Origin: Paraburkholderia susongensis
GTDB taxonomy: Bacteria; Pseudomonadota; Gammaproteobacteria; Burkholderiales; Burkholderiaceae
DNA length: 64,000 nucleotides
Direction of reading: 5' to 3'
Assembly: GCF_900177725.1 (NCBI RefSeq)
Contig: NZ_FXAT01000009.1
Coordinates: 62,001-126,000, forward strand
Made by a program: the position numbers and the translations under genes. Each line of letters opens with the position of its first letter. The stretch's first letter is position 1. Positions 41,644-50,818 of this stretch are shown here, piece after piece. The notes below the pieces were generated by a model, which worked only from the letters and a program-made list of their open reading frames with translations, did not search any database and was not told where the DNA came from.

Positions 41644-41841
41644 ATGCTGAGTCCGCATGAATTCGCCACGTTGTTGCTCGTCAAGGATGCCCCCAATCAG
41701 GTCGATATGGGCCGGGAAGAACTCGATGCATTGCTGGAGCGCCAGCTCGTGCAACTCGAACGCCTCGCATCGGGCGACGATCGGTGGCTCGTGACGGAGA
41801 ACGGCGACAACGCGCTGCGGGCCATCAAGCGTTTTTCCTGA
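41644..41841 (+). CDS. Small conserved protein of unknown function
   Basis: The 65-residue protein MLSPHEFATLLLVKDAPN..., with REELDALLERQLVQLERL and DDRWLVTENGDNALRAIKRF, looks like a compact helical protein with a C-terminal winged-helix-like segment. The ATG at 41644 follows a GGAGAG site. It resembles small hypothetical proteins common in Burkholderiaceae. Its role is unknown; a small DNA-binding or regulatory function is possible but not shown. Confidence 0.7.
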   Translation: MLSPHEFATLLLVKDAPNQVDMGREELDALLERQLVQLERLASGDDRWLVTENGDNALRAIKRFS

Positions 41842-41979
41842 GGCTTGTTCTGTCAAAGTTTCGAGTCGTGTCGGCAGGGTGCGTTGCGGGCAGTTCGCGC
41901 GCACCTTCGTTTCACGCGACCTCGCAGTTCGACTAGTGTGACAGCGGGCCGCCTTGCGGCCCTTTATTGTGCGCGAATT

Positions 41980-41994
41980 ATTTACACGGTAAAT
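41980..41994. promoter_or_regulatory. Inverted repeat upstream of TetR gene
   Basis: ATTTAC-ACG-GTAAAT is a perfect inverted repeat 28 bases upstream of the TetR start, a likely autoregulatory operator. Confidence 0.6.
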
Positions 41995-42022
41995 TGACGC
42001 GACGGATTTTCCGCTCTCGCGC

Positions 42023-42670
42023 ATGCCCAAAACGCTCTCACCCGAAGACATCCAGCAGTTTCGCGAAGCCATGCGGCGCGTGGCCGAAAATGCGTTCGCG
42101 ACGCGCGGCGCGCAAGGCGTGACGATGCGCGAACTGGCGAAGGAACTGGGCTGCAGCGCGATGACGCCCTACCGCTACTTCCGCGACAAGGACGAAATCC
42201 TCGCGATGGTCCGCGCCGCCGCGTTCAACCGCTTCGCCGCGCGCCTCGAAACGGTCGCGAAGAGCATCTCCGCGAATGCTGCCGCCACCGATCACGACGC
42301 GGTGAGCGAAGCCTACGTCGCATTCGCGCTCGACGAGCCGCACGCGTACCGCCTGATGTTCGACCAGACGCCGCAACAGGGTGCCTACCCTGAACTCACC
42401 GCTGCTTCGCAACGCGCGTGGCGCCTGCTCGGCGCGCATTTCGAGCGGCTGGTCGCGGCGGGCGTTCTCGAAGGTGATCCGGAGTTGATCGGTTACGCCT
42501 ACTGGACGAGCCTGCACGGCTTCACGATGCTCGCGCTCGCCAACCAGTTGCCGCCGCCAGCGGCACTGCACCCCGATTCGGCCAGTGACGCGAGCGAACC
42601 ATCCCGCGAAGCAGTGTTCGCGCAAATTCTGCGCATGCTATGGCGCGGAGCGTTGCCGCCGCGTGGGTGA
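42023..42670 (+). CDS. TetR/AcrR family regulator
   Basis: The 215-residue protein has an N-terminal TetR helix-turn-helix (AFATRGAQGVTMRELAKELGCSAMTPYRYFRDKDEILAMV, in two parts) and a C-terminal ligand domain with a WHG-type pattern (LMFDQTPQQGAYPEL, HFERLVAAGVLEGDPELIGYAYWTSLHGF). The target is unknown. The only nearby candidate is the lipoprotein gene on the opposite strand; the regulator may act elsewhere. Confidence 0.9.
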   Translation: MPKTLSPEDIQQFREAMRRVAENAFATRGAQGVTMRELAKELGCSAMTPYRYFRDKDEILAMVRAAAFNRFAARLETVAKSISANAAATDHDAVSEAYVAFALDEPHAYRLMFDQTPQQGAYPELTAASQRAWRLLGAHFERLVAAGVLEGDPELIGYAYWTSLHGFTMLALANQLPPPAALHPDSASDASEPSREAVFAQILRMLWRGALPPRG

Positions 42671-42820
42671 CGCAGGCGGGTTTGCACGCGATCTGCGTGC
42701 GAGCCGGCCAACGCGAACATCAGGCCCGTCAGCTTCGATCAGCCCGATCGTTCTAATCGGTCCAACCCCCGCATCGGCCCGCGAGGCAAAGATAAGCGGC
42801 AGCGGCGATTGCCCCGCACT

Positions 42821-43195
42821 TCACCCGGCGCGCAAGGTCGGATCGACGGCCGAACGCCAGCTGATCGCCTGCGCGCGCTGGTCGGCAAAGAATTGGACCC
42901 ACTGATTGCGCACCTTCGGATCGCTGCTCGTTCCCTCGCTCGCGTGACGCTGCGCGATCGATGCCTGGAACGCACAGAAGTCTTCCTTCGAAAGCCGGCC
43001 GCGCCGGTTCGCCACGTAAGCGTCGAAGAACGTCGTGTAGACGTTCTGCGCGTCATTGCCGTAATCGACCGTTTGCGGCGAACACATCTGCTGCAACGCC
43101 TCGAACGACGGCGCCCCTCTCGTTCCCTCCAGACTCGGCGAACTCACACATCCCGCCAGAAGCGCCGCGGCGCCGATCATCAAAAGTCCACGCAT
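42821..43195 (-). CDS. Small putative lipoprotein
   Basis: The 124-residue product has a lipobox LLAGC (Cys16) after a short hydrophobic signal. The mature part has two further Cys (QQMCSPQ, EDFCAFQ) and a helical region (NVYTTFFDAYVANRRGRLSKEDFCAFQ). No family was recognised. It converges with the TetR gene and is divergent from glpD. Confidence 0.75.
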   Translation of the reverse strand: MRGLLMIGAAALLAGCVSSPSLEGTRGAPSFEALQQMCSPQTVDYGNDAQNVYTTFFDAYVANRRGRLSKEDFCAFQASIAQRHASEGTSSDPKVRNQWVQFFADQRAQAISWRSAVDPTLRAG

Positions 43196-43321
43196 TCATC
43201 ACCTCGAAATGGCTGCTGTCGAAAGTATCGTCCGTGGACGCGCGTTGCGCCACTCCTCTCGCCATCCGGCCAGGCCGCGTTCGGGCAAACGAACTTTACT
43301 TTTTCGAATATGTTCATTAAA

Positions 43322-43335
43322 GTTCGAAAACGAAC
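43322..43335. promoter_or_regulatory. GlpR-like operator upstream of glpD
   Basis: GTTCG-AAAA-CGAAC is a perfect inverted repeat of the TTCG/CGAA type bound by GlpR. Related half-sites (TTTTTCGAATATGTTCATT) lie just upstream. The cluster is 60-110 bases before glpD. Confidence 0.7.
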
Positions 43336-43396
43336 ACAATTCGCTCGATTACCATTCCAACTCATTTTTCCGGATTCGACGCAGAGGACTCAGCAG

Positions 43397-44926
43397 GTGA
43401 CGCAAGGCTCGAAATACGATTTGCTCGTCGTGGGCGGCGGGATCAACGGCGCCGGCATCGCCCGCGACGCGGCCGGCCGCGGGCTGTCGGTGCTGCTGTG
43501 CGAACAGGACGATCTGGCCGCGCATACGTCATCGGCGAGCACCAAGCTGATTCACGGCGGCCTGCGCTACCTCGAATACCGCGAGTTCGGGCTCGTGCGC
43601 AAAGCGCTGCAGGAGCGCGAAACGCTGCTGCGCGCAGCGCCGCACATCATGTGGCCGCTGCGCTTCGTGATGCCGCACATGCCCGATCTGCGTCCGGCCT
43701 GGATGATCCGCGCGGGCCTGTTCCTCTACGACCATCTGGCGAAACGCGAGCTGCTGCCCGGCTCGCGCGGCATCGTGATGCACAAGCACCCTGCCGGCGG
43801 GCCGCTCGTCGATTCGATCAAACGCGGTTTCGTCTATTCGGACGGCTGGGTCAACGACGCGCGGCTCGTCGTGCTGAATGCGCTCGACGCGCACGAGCGC
43901 GGCGCGACGATCCTCACGCGCACGAAGCTCGTGAGCGCGGCGCGCGCGGGCGGCGAGTGGCGCGCGCAACTGCAACGCGCGGACGGCACGAGCCTCGACG
44001 TGCGCGCGGCGGCCATCGCGAACGCGGCGGGCCCGTGGGTCGGCGAACTGCTGAAGGGCGCGCTCGGCCGGCCGGCGTCGCACAGTGTGCGGCTCGTCAA
44101 GGGCAGCCACATCGTCACGCGGCGCCTGTTCGAGCACGATCACGCGTACATCTTCCAGAACCCGGACAAGCGGATCATCTTCGCGATTCCGTACGAACAC
44201 GACTACACGCTGATCGGCACGACCGACCTCGAATATCGCGGCGACCCGTCGCAGGTGGCGATCGACGCCGACGAAACGCAGTACCTCTGCGATTCGATCA
44301 ACCGCTACTTCAAGCAGAAGATTTCGCCCGCTGATGTGCGCTGGACTTACTCGGGCGTGCGTCCGCTGCTCGAAGACGAAAACGCGGACAACCCGTCGGC
44401 GGTCACGCGCGACTACTCGCTCGAGCTCGACGCACCCGCGAACGAAGCGCCGCTGCTCTCGGTGTTCGGCGGCAAGATCACGACGTTTCGCAAGCTCGCC
44501 GAGCAGGCGGTCGATACGCTCGCGCAGACGCTGCATCACGATGCGCCGGCGTGGACGGTCGGCGCGCCGCTGCCCGGCGGCGATATCGCGCATGCGAACT
44601 TCAATCGCTTCCTCGGCGAATTCAGCCGCGCGCATGCGTGGCTGCCGGCGCCGCTGGCTCATCGGCTCGCCCGCGCGTACGGCACGCGCGCGAGCCGCGT
44701 GCTCGGCAACGCACGCTCGCTCGCCGACCTCGGCCACGAATTCTCGCCGGGTCTTTACGAAGCCGAGCTGACTTACCTGCGCGATACCGAATGGGCACGC
44801 AGCGCGCAGGACGTGCTGTGGCGGCGCTCGAAACTCGGGCTGCACGTTGCGCCGGGCACGCTCGAACAGGTCACGCGCGACATCGACGGGTGGTTCGCGC
44901 ACGAAACCGCGCGGCAGAGCGCGTAG
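43397..44926 (+). CDS. glpD: Glycerol-3-phosphate dehydrogenase, FAD-dependent (aerobic)
   Basis: The 509-residue FAD enzyme oxidises sn-glycerol 3-phosphate to dihydroxyacetone phosphate and passes electrons to quinone at the inner membrane. The FAD motif is VVGGGINGAGIARDAAGRG. Family features include SSASTKLIHGGLRYLEYREFGLVRKALQER, VRWTYSGVRPLLEDE and SVFGGKITTFRKLAEQAV. The GTG start at 43397 follows AGAGGA. GlpR-like operators lie upstream. glpK follows after 228 bases. Confidence 0.93.
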   Translation: MTQGSKYDLLVVGGGINGAGIARDAAGRGLSVLLCEQDDLAAHTSSASTKLIHGGLRYLEYREFGLVRKALQERETLLRAAPHIMWPLRFVMPHMPDLRPAWMIRAGLFLYDHLAKRELLPGSRGIVMHKHPAGGPLVDSIKRGFVYSDGWVNDARLVVLNALDAHERGATILTRTKLVSAARAGGEWRAQLQRADGTSLDVRAAAIANAAGPWVGELLKGALGRPASHSVRLVKGSHIVTRRLFEHDHAYIFQNPDKRIIFAIPYEHDYTLIGTTDLEYRGDPSQVAIDADETQYLCDSINRYFKQKISPADVRWTYSGVRPLLEDENADNPSAVTRDYSLELDAPANEAPLLSVFGGKITTFRKLAEQAVDTLAQTLHHDAPAWTVGAPLPGGDIAHANFNRFLGEFSRAHAWLPAPLAHRLARAYGTRASRVLGNARSLADLGHEFSPGLYEAELTYLRDTEWARSAQDVLWRRSKLGLHVAPGTLEQVTRDIDGWFAHETARQSA

Positions 44927-45154
44927 GCGGCGCAGGCGACACGCGCGGCACGAACACACGCGGCACAAGCAGGCGCAAGCCCGCGCGAGCGCGCACGCCG
45001 CCCTCCCGCTTCAAACCGGCTCATCTCCGGCTGGACGAGACCCGCACGCGCAATCACACTATGGCGGCCCGCTCAGAACAACACGCCGCAACAATAGCCG
45101 CCCGCATCGCCGGCCCGCAGCACGGCGATCCGTAACATGCATGGAGAAGACACA

Positions 45155-46654
45155 ATGCAGGATCAGTACGTCCTCGCGCTTGACCAAGGCACCACCAGCT
45201 CGCGCGCGATGCTGTTCGACCGGCGCGGCAACGTCGTGTCGATCGCGCAGAAAGAATTTCAGCAGATCTATCCGCATCCCGGCTGGGTCGAGCACGATCC
45301 GCAGGAAATCTGGTCGACTCAGGCCGGCGTCGCCGCCGAGGCCGTGACGCGCGCCGGCATGAACGGCACGTCGATCGCGGCAATCGGCATCACGAACCAG
45401 CGTGAAACCACCATCGTGTGGGATCGCGAAACCGGCCAGCCGGTCTACAACGCGATCGTCTGGCAGGACCGCCGCACCGCCGACTTCTGCGACGCACTGA
45501 AGGCGCAAGGTCTCGAAGCGGGCGTGCGGGCGAAAACCGGTCTGCCGATCGACTCGTACTTCTCGGCCACCAAGATCCGCTGGATTCTCGACAACGTCGC
45601 AGGCGCGCGCGAAAAAGCCCGCCAGGGCCGGCTCGCGTTCGGCACCGTCGACAGCTGGCTCATGTGGAATTTCACGAAGGGCGCGCTGCACATCACCGAC
45701 GTGACCAACGCGTCACGCACGATGCTCTTCAACATCCACACGCTGAAATGGGACGATGAACTGCTCGACGCGCTCGACATTCCGCGCAGCATGCTGCCGG
45801 AAGTGCGGCCTTCGTCGGAGGTATACGGGCCGACCGTGACCACGGTGTTCGCATCGAAAATTCCGCTCGCGGGCATCGCCGGCGATCAGCACGCCGCCCT
45901 CTTCGGCCAGATGTGCACCGAGTCGGGCATGGTGAAGAACACCTACGGCACCGGCTGCTTTCTCGTGATGAACACCGGCAGCGAGCCGATCGAATCGAAG
46001 AACAATCTCGTCACGACGATCGCCTGGCAGATCGGCGACAGAATCGACTATGCGCTCGAAGGCAGCATCTTCATCGGCGGTGCGGTCGTGCAATGGCTGC
46101 GCGACGGCCTTGGCATCATCAAGAACGCCGCGGAGATCGAAACGCTCGCGCGCGGCGTGCCGCATTGCGACGGCGTATACCTCGTGCCTGCGTTCGCCGG
46201 CCTCGGCGCGCCGCACTGGAACGCGCACGCGCGCGGCACGCTGTTCGGCGTGACGCGCGGCACGACGTCCGCGCACATTGCGCGCGCGGCGCTCGATTCG
46301 ATCGCGTATCAATCGCTCGACGTGCTGAAGGCAATGGAAGCCGACTCGGGCATTCGCATCGGCGAATTGCGCGTGGATGGCGGCGCCTGCGCAAACAATC
46401 TGCTGATGCAATTCCAGGCCGACATTCTCGGCGTCGACACGGTGCGCCCGAAAGTGCCGGAGACGACCGCGCTCGGCGCGGCGTATCTCGCCGGTCTCGC
46501 GGTCGGCTACTGGAAGGACATCGACGAACTGCAAAGCCAGTGGAAGCTCGAGCACCGTTTCACGCCCGCGTTGCCGCACGCGGAGGTCAAGGTCTGCCTC
46601 GACGGCTGGCAGCGCGCGATCCGCGCGGCGAAGGCGTGGGCCGATACGCCATGA
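45155..46654 (+). CDS. glpK: Glycerol kinase
   Basis: The 499-residue enzyme phosphorylates glycerol to glycerol 3-phosphate. Motifs include YVLALDQGTTSSRAMLFD, GITNQRETTIVWDRETG, IVWQDRRTA, GIAGDQHAALFGQ, KNTYGTGCFLVMNTG and ELRVDGGACANNLLMQFQADILG. The ATG at 45155 follows a GGAGA site. No glycerol facilitator (glpF) lies between glpD and glpK or next to them here, unlike many glp clusters. Confidence 0.94.
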   Translation: MQDQYVLALDQGTTSSRAMLFDRRGNVVSIAQKEFQQIYPHPGWVEHDPQEIWSTQAGVAAEAVTRAGMNGTSIAAIGITNQRETTIVWDRETGQPVYNAIVWQDRRTADFCDALKAQGLEAGVRAKTGLPIDSYFSATKIRWILDNVAGAREKARQGRLAFGTVDSWLMWNFTKGALHITDVTNASRTMLFNIHTLKWDDELLDALDIPRSMLPEVRPSSEVYGPTVTTVFASKIPLAGIAGDQHAALFGQMCTESGMVKNTYGTGCFLVMNTGSEPIESKNNLVTTIAWQIGDRIDYALEGSIFIGGAVVQWLRDGLGIIKNAAEIETLARGVPHCDGVYLVPAFAGLGAPHWNAHARGTLFGVTRGTTSAHIARAALDSIAYQSLDVLKAMEADSGIRIGELRVDGGACANNLLMQFQADILGVDTVRPKVPETTALGAAYLAGLAVGYWKDIDELQSQWKLEHRFTPALPHAEVKVCLDGWQRAIRAAKAWADTP

Positions 46655-46731
46655 GTGGCACATAAGCGGCCCATGAGTGGCACATGAACGGCGCCGGAAA
46701 GCACGTATCATGACGCTTTCCATCCCAAAGC

Positions 46732-46757
46732 GCGGGCTGGCGACGACGCCAGCCCGC
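46732..46757. terminator. Hairpin after glpK
   Basis: The 11-bp arms GCGGGCTGGCG and CGCCAGCCCGC have an ACGA loop. It lies between glpK and the HAD gene. A short T run follows only after about 15 bases. Confidence 0.6.
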
Positions 46758-46782
46758 ACTTCCCGCTTATCGTTTTTCAGGC

Positions 46783-47469
46783 ATGATCGACCACCTCATC
46801 TGTGACTGCGACGGCGTGCTCGTCGACAGCGAAGTCATCGCCGATCGCGTGATGTTCGACACGCTGACGGCGACGTTCCCCGGCATCGACTTCGAACCCG
46901 TCGTCAAAACCGCGTTCGGCCAGCAGACCTCGCGCTTTCTCGAAGGCGTCGAAAAGTCGTTCGACATCACGCTGCCCGATGGCTTCCTCGAAACGGTCGA
47001 ACACAACGTCGGGATCGAGCTCGCGGCCTCGCTCAGCCCGATCAACGGCGTGCGCGAGGCGCTGCAACGCGTGACACTGCCGGTCGCGGTCGTCTCGAAC
47101 AGCCGCATGACGCGCGTGAGCGCATCGGTGCGGCGCGCGGGTTTGCAGCAGATTTTCGGCGCGCGGATTTTCAGCGCCGAACAGGTGGCGCGGCCCAAGC
47201 CCTACCCCGACGTGTATCTGTTCGCTGCGCAGACGCTCGGCGTGGAGCCGTCGCGCTGCCTCGTCGTCGAAGACAGCGTGGCCGGCCTGAACGCGGCGCG
47301 CGCGGCGGGCATGAAGACGATTGCCTTCGTCGGCGCGAGCCATATTCCCGACGGCTACGCGGACGCGCTGCGCGCAATGGGCATGACGCGCATCATGAAG
47401 CACATGGACGAATTGCCCGAGCTCGTCGCGGCAGGCGTGCGCGGTGAGTTTGGCGACGTGCAGTCGTAG
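46783..47469 (+). CDS. HAD-superfamily phosphatase, phosphoglycolate phosphatase-like
   Basis: The 228-residue protein starts with LICDCDGVLVDSE (nucleophile Asp in motif I). It has VVSNSRMTRVSASVRRAGLQQIF (motif II), then RPKPYPDVYLFAA and VVEDSVAGLNAARAAGMKTI (motifs III and IV). This is the phosphoglycolate phosphatase-like branch. The substrate is unknown. It lies in the same direction as glpK and may remove a phosphorylated by-product, which is inference. Confidence 0.87.
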   Translation: MIDHLICDCDGVLVDSEVIADRVMFDTLTATFPGIDFEPVVKTAFGQQTSRFLEGVEKSFDITLPDGFLETVEHNVGIELAASLSPINGVREALQRVTLPVAVVSNSRMTRVSASVRRAGLQQIFGARIFSAEQVARPKPYPDVYLFAAQTLGVEPSRCLVVEDSVAGLNAARAAGMKTIAFVGASHIPDGYADALRAMGMTRIMKHMDELPELVAAGVRGEFGDVQS

Positions 47470-47474
47470 CGGTC

Positions 47475-47505
47475 GTTGCCGATGACGTGTTGCGTCATCG
47501 GCAAC
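47475..47505. terminator. Bidirectional hairpin between HAD gene and ribB
   Basis: The perfect 13-bp arms GTTGCCGATGACG and CGTCATCGGCAAC have a TGTTG loop and lie between two convergent genes. They could terminate both. Confidence 0.7.
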
Positions 47506-47522
47506 AACGCACCACCCGCCTG

Positions 47523-48257
47523 TCAGGCCTCGATCACCGCACCCTCGCGCACCTGCGCGAGCGCCTCACGGAACTCGACGAGTTCGGCGATCGTCAGCAT
47601 CGGCAGATCGTGTCGAGCCGCAAAGCGCTCGACGTCCGCGCCGCGCGTCATCGTGCCATCCGGATTCATCAATTCGCACAGCACGCCGGCCGGCTTCAGG
47701 CCCGCGAGAATCGCGAGATCGACCGTGCCCTCGGTATGGCCGCGCCGCGCGAGCACGCCGCCGGGCATTGCCCGCAGCGGGAACACGTGGCCCGGCCGCA
47801 CGATGTCGGCGGGCATGGCCGTGTCGGCGATCGCGGCGCGGATCGTCGTCACGCGATCCTGCGCGGACACGCCGGTACTCACGCCCTCGCGCGCTTCGAT
47901 CGACACGGTGAACGCCGTGCCGTGACGGCTTTCGTTGTTGACGGCCATCGGCGGCAATTCGAGCGCGCGAATCCTGTCGTCGGGCAGGCACAGGCAGACG
48001 ATGCCGCTGCATTCGCGGATCAGCAGCGCCATCGTTTCGACCGACAGACGCTCTGCCGCGACGATCAGATCGGCTTCGTTCTCGCGGTCGTGGTCGTCCT
48101 GCAGCACGACGGCACGGCCCTCGCGCATCGCCTGCAAGGCGGCGGCGATACGCGGCGGAACGGTCTCGGTGGCGAGCAGGGGGAGATCGGCGAATGCATC
48201 GTCTGCAATCGTCGACGGAGCAGGAAAAGCAGCAAAGGACATGGTTGAAACGCTCAT
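47523..48257 (-). CDS. ribB: 3,4-dihydroxy-2-butanone 4-phosphate synthase
   Basis: The 244-residue riboflavin-pathway enzyme converts ribulose 5-phosphate to the 4-carbon riboflavin precursor. The acidic metal-binding loop VLQDDHDRENEADLIVAAE, CLPDDRIRALELPPM, FTVSIEAREGVSTG and GHTEGTVDLAILAGL are diagnostic. It has a short N-terminal extension but no GTP cyclohydrolase II domain, so it is a free-standing RibB. An FMN riboswitch lies upstream and is expected to repress it when FMN is high. Confidence 0.93.
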   Translation of the reverse strand: MSVSTMSFAAFPAPSTIADDAFADLPLLATETVPPRIAAALQAMREGRAVVLQDDHDRENEADLIVAAERLSVETMALLIRECSGIVCLCLPDDRIRALELPPMAVNNESRHGTAFTVSIEAREGVSTGVSAQDRVTTIRAAIADTAMPADIVRPGHVFPLRAMPGGVLARRGHTEGTVDLAILAGLKPAGVLCELMNPDGTMTRGADVERFAARHDLPMLTIAELVEFREALAQVREGAVIEA

Positions 48258-48399
48258 CGCAAAAGTTGGGCGAAAAACGTTTCAGGGCATTGCAAACAGA
48301 CTGGCACGCGCCGCCGGGCACCGCGCAAAGGCGGCGCTCATACCTGATGCACCGCCTGAACCACGGACGGCGTCACGGAACGCACAGGACTATCTGCAC
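48258..48399 (-). promoter_or_regulatory. Expression platform of FMN riboswitch
   Basis: Between the aptamer and ribB there is a perfect GCGCCGCC/GGCGGCGC inverted repeat (48308-48315 with 48330-48337). It may form a terminator or sequestering stem, but no T run follows, so control may be at translation. Confidence 0.5.
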
Positions 48400-48577
48400 A
48401 TCTTCTTCCATCCGGACTATGACCGTCGGCTCTGGCTTCTCACCAGATCTGCTGACCCCGCCACGGTCTTCGCTGATGCGAAGAACACGCGATGCGGGCG
48501 CTCGCGGGCTCGCCGGCTCGCGCTTTCGCGCTGCTGGCTTACCGCCGGTGGGGAATTTCACCCCGCCCTGAAGACGC
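48400..48577 (-). ncRNA. FMN riboswitch (RFN element)
   Basis: Read on the minus strand it begins with the hallmark AGGGCGGGGTGAAATTCCCC and ACCGGCGGTAAGCCAGCAGC. After a variable GC-rich stem it continues with GGTCAGCAGATCTGGTGAGA, AGCCAGAGCCGACGGTCATA and GTCCGGATGGAAGAAGA. The closing helix TCTTC/GAAGA is present. It is an FMN aptamer controlling ribB. Confidence 0.97.
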
Positions 48578-48671
48578 ACTGATTGCCGGATCGACCGGCT
48601 GGCGAAGCATACAACAGCCGCGCCGGAGCTGCAGCGCGACGAACAAAGACCCTACTGGGGGTGCTGATCCC

Positions 48672-49373
48672 TCAACCCGGCACACCTTCGCGCGCGGCCT
48701 CGTCCCGCGTCGCGCCCGCTGCCGGCACGTCCCAGCGCGGCGGCGTTTCCGCCTTCAACGTCACGCGAAACGCGCGTGCCTCGGTGTCGCCGGGATTGCG
48801 CAGACTGTGCGGCTGGTCGGCATCGAAGACGATCGCGTCGCCGGTCGCCAGCAACTGACGCTGATCGTGCACGCTGACTTCGAGCGTGCCGTCGCTGACC
48901 ACGAGGTTCACCGTCGTGCCCGGCGCGCGCGGCGTGCCCGCCTCGGTGTGCAGCGGCGCGATGCGCAACTCGTGAAACTCGGCGGCGCCCGGCTCGGCAT
49001 CGGGATAAAGCGGCCGCGCCGAATAGCGCCCGTTCTCGCTGACGATACGCGCCGAGCGCTCTGCCGGCAGATGCTCGAAGCCGTTGGTCGCGTGCCGCCG
49101 CAGGAACGCCGCCACCGATACTTTCAGCGCCGCCGCCACTTTGCACAGCACCTTGATCGACGGCACGCTGCGCGCCGATTCGATCTGCGCGAGCATCGCG
49201 CGCGACACGCCCGAGGCGCGCGCCAGCGCGTCGAGCGAAAGCTGCCGTTCGGCGCGCAGCCGGGCCAGATTCACGCCGACCAGCTGTTCTAGTGCATCGA
49301 AGGGTTCGGCGGCGCGCGGCGACGCATCGGCTTCGGCCTGGGGATCGCGAACCAGCGCGAGCGGGGAATGCAT
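48672..49373 (-). CDS. XRE-family regulator with cupin domain
   Basis: The 233-residue protein has an N-terminal helix-turn-helix (NLARLRAERQLSLDALARASGVSRAMLAQIESARSVPSIKVLCKVAAALKVSVAAFL, in parts) and a C-terminal cupin (FHELRIAPLHTEAGTPRAPGTTVNLVVSDGTLEVSV, GDAIVFDADQPHSLRNPGD). The start at 49373 has a GGAGG site; the longer frame upstream is not supported. Such regulators often sense small metabolites or amino acids. It is next to, and in the same orientation as, a DHA1 transporter ending 124 bases upstream, which may be its target. Confidence 0.88.
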   Translation of the reverse strand: MHSPLALVRDPQAEADASPRAAEPFDALEQLVGVNLARLRAERQLSLDALARASGVSRAMLAQIESARSVPSIKVLCKVAAALKVSVAAFLRRHATNGFEHLPAERSARIVSENGRYSARPLYPDAEPGAAEFHELRIAPLHTEAGTPRAPGTTVNLVVSDGTLEVSVHDQRQLLATGDAIVFDADQPHSLRNPGDTEARAFRVTLKAETPPRWDVPAAGATRDEAAREGVPG

Positions 49374-49496
49374 ATTTGCCTCCAAAGCGCCGCCCGGCGG
49401 CGCAAAAGCAGTGAGTGGAAGCAAGATAGCATCGCGTTGCGCCGCGCCCAACGAAGTTATCTTCACACTGTTATCAGCATCGCAGAGGCAAGCAGT

Positions 49497-50663
49497 TCAC
49501 GCGCGCTGCGCTACCGTGCGCATCGGCGCATCCATGCGCGCCGCGAACCACGTGAGCAGCAGCGCCGCCACGCTCACCGCGGCCGCGACCCACGGCAAGC
49601 TATCGAGCGAGTGTCCGTGACCGATCACGAGACCGCCGAGCCACGCACCCGCCGCATTGCCGACGTTGAACGCGCCGATGTTCAGCGTCGAGGCGAGATT
49701 CGGCGCGGCCGCCGCCTTCTCGACTACACGCATCTGCAGCGGCGGCACCGTCGCGAACGCGGCAATGCCCCACACGAACACCGTAATCGCCGCCGCCACC
49801 TGCGAATGGCTCGTGCGCGCGAAGATCGCCATTACCACCGCGAGCACGGCCAGAATGCCCATCAGCGACGGCATCAGCGCGCGGTCCGCGAGCTTGCCGC
49901 CGGCCACGTTGCCGATCGTCAGGCCCACGCCGAACAGCACGAGGATCAGCGTCACGCCACGCGGCGAGAAGCCGCTCACCTGTTCGAGGATCGGCGCGAT
50001 ATAGGTGAACACGACGAACACGCCGCCGAAGCCGAGCACCGTCATCGCGAGCGCGGTCCAGACTTGCGGGTCCCTCAGCACGCGCAGTTCGTGGCCGAGA
50101 CTGGCCGGACCGGTGTCGTGCCGGTTCGGCACGAGCGCCGCGATGCCCGCGAGCGAGAGCACGCCGAGCGCGCTCACGATCCAGAACGTCGCGCGCCAGC
50201 CGAACTGCTGGCCGATGAAGGTGCCGAACGGCACGCCGAGCACATTGGCGAGCGTGAGGCCCGTGAACATCAACGCGATCGCGCTCGCGCGCTTCTCGGC
50301 CGGCACGAGCGACGCCGCCACCACCGCGCCGATGCCGAAGAACGAACCGTGCGCGAACGAAGTCACGACGCGCGCGACCATCAGCACCGAATAGTCCGGC
50401 GCCGTCGCGCACAGCACATTGCCGACGATGAACACACCCATCAGCAATTGCAGCGCCAGCTTGCGCGACATTTTGCTCGTCACCACCGCGAGCAGCGGCG
50501 CGCCGACCGCGACGCCGAGCGCATAGCCGCTCACGAGCAGCCCCGCCGACGGAATCGACACGGCGAGATCGCGCGCGACCTCGGGCAACAGGCCCATGAT
50601 GACGAATTCGGTCGTGCCGATCGCGAATGCGCTGATCGCAAGCGCGAGTAAGGGGATGGGCAT
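49497..50663 (-). CDS. MFS transporter, DHA1 family (AraJ/YdhP-like)
   Basis: The 388-residue protein probably has 12 membrane segments. The start MPIPLLALAISAFAIGTTEFVIMGLLPEVARDLAVSIPSAG (in parts) is diagnostic for the sugar-efflux/drug DHA1 branch, and motif A-like TSKMSRKLAL follows. It is divergent from a LysR regulator at 50819, which probably controls it. The exported compound is unknown. Confidence 0.88.
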   Translation of the reverse strand: MPIPLLALAISAFAIGTTEFVIMGLLPEVARDLAVSIPSAGLLVSGYALGVAVGAPLLAVVTSKMSRKLALQLLMGVFIVGNVLCATAPDYSVLMVARVVTSFAHGSFFGIGAVVAASLVPAEKRASAIALMFTGLTLANVLGVPFGTFIGQQFGWRATFWIVSALGVLSLAGIAALVPNRHDTGPASLGHELRVLRDPQVWTALAMTVLGFGGVFVVFTYIAPILEQVSGFSPRGVTLILVLFGVGLTIGNVAGGKLADRALMPSLMGILAVLAVVMAIFARTSHSQVAAAITVFVWGIAAFATVPPLQMRVVEKAAAAPNLASTLNIGAFNVGNAAGAWLGGLVIGHGHSLDSLPWVAAAVSVAALLLTWFAARMDAPMRTVAQRA

Positions 50664-50818
50664 TTTTCCGCTCCGGATTGAGATGAGATGGTGCTGGCGG
50701 CGGCAGGCAATGGCTGAGCAGCATCAGACTTTTGACCACGGCATTGTCGAGGCACGGCGTCAATTTGATAATTGGCGTAGCATTTGAAGCATTTTCAAAT
50801 TCTCTTTGAAAGTAAGCG

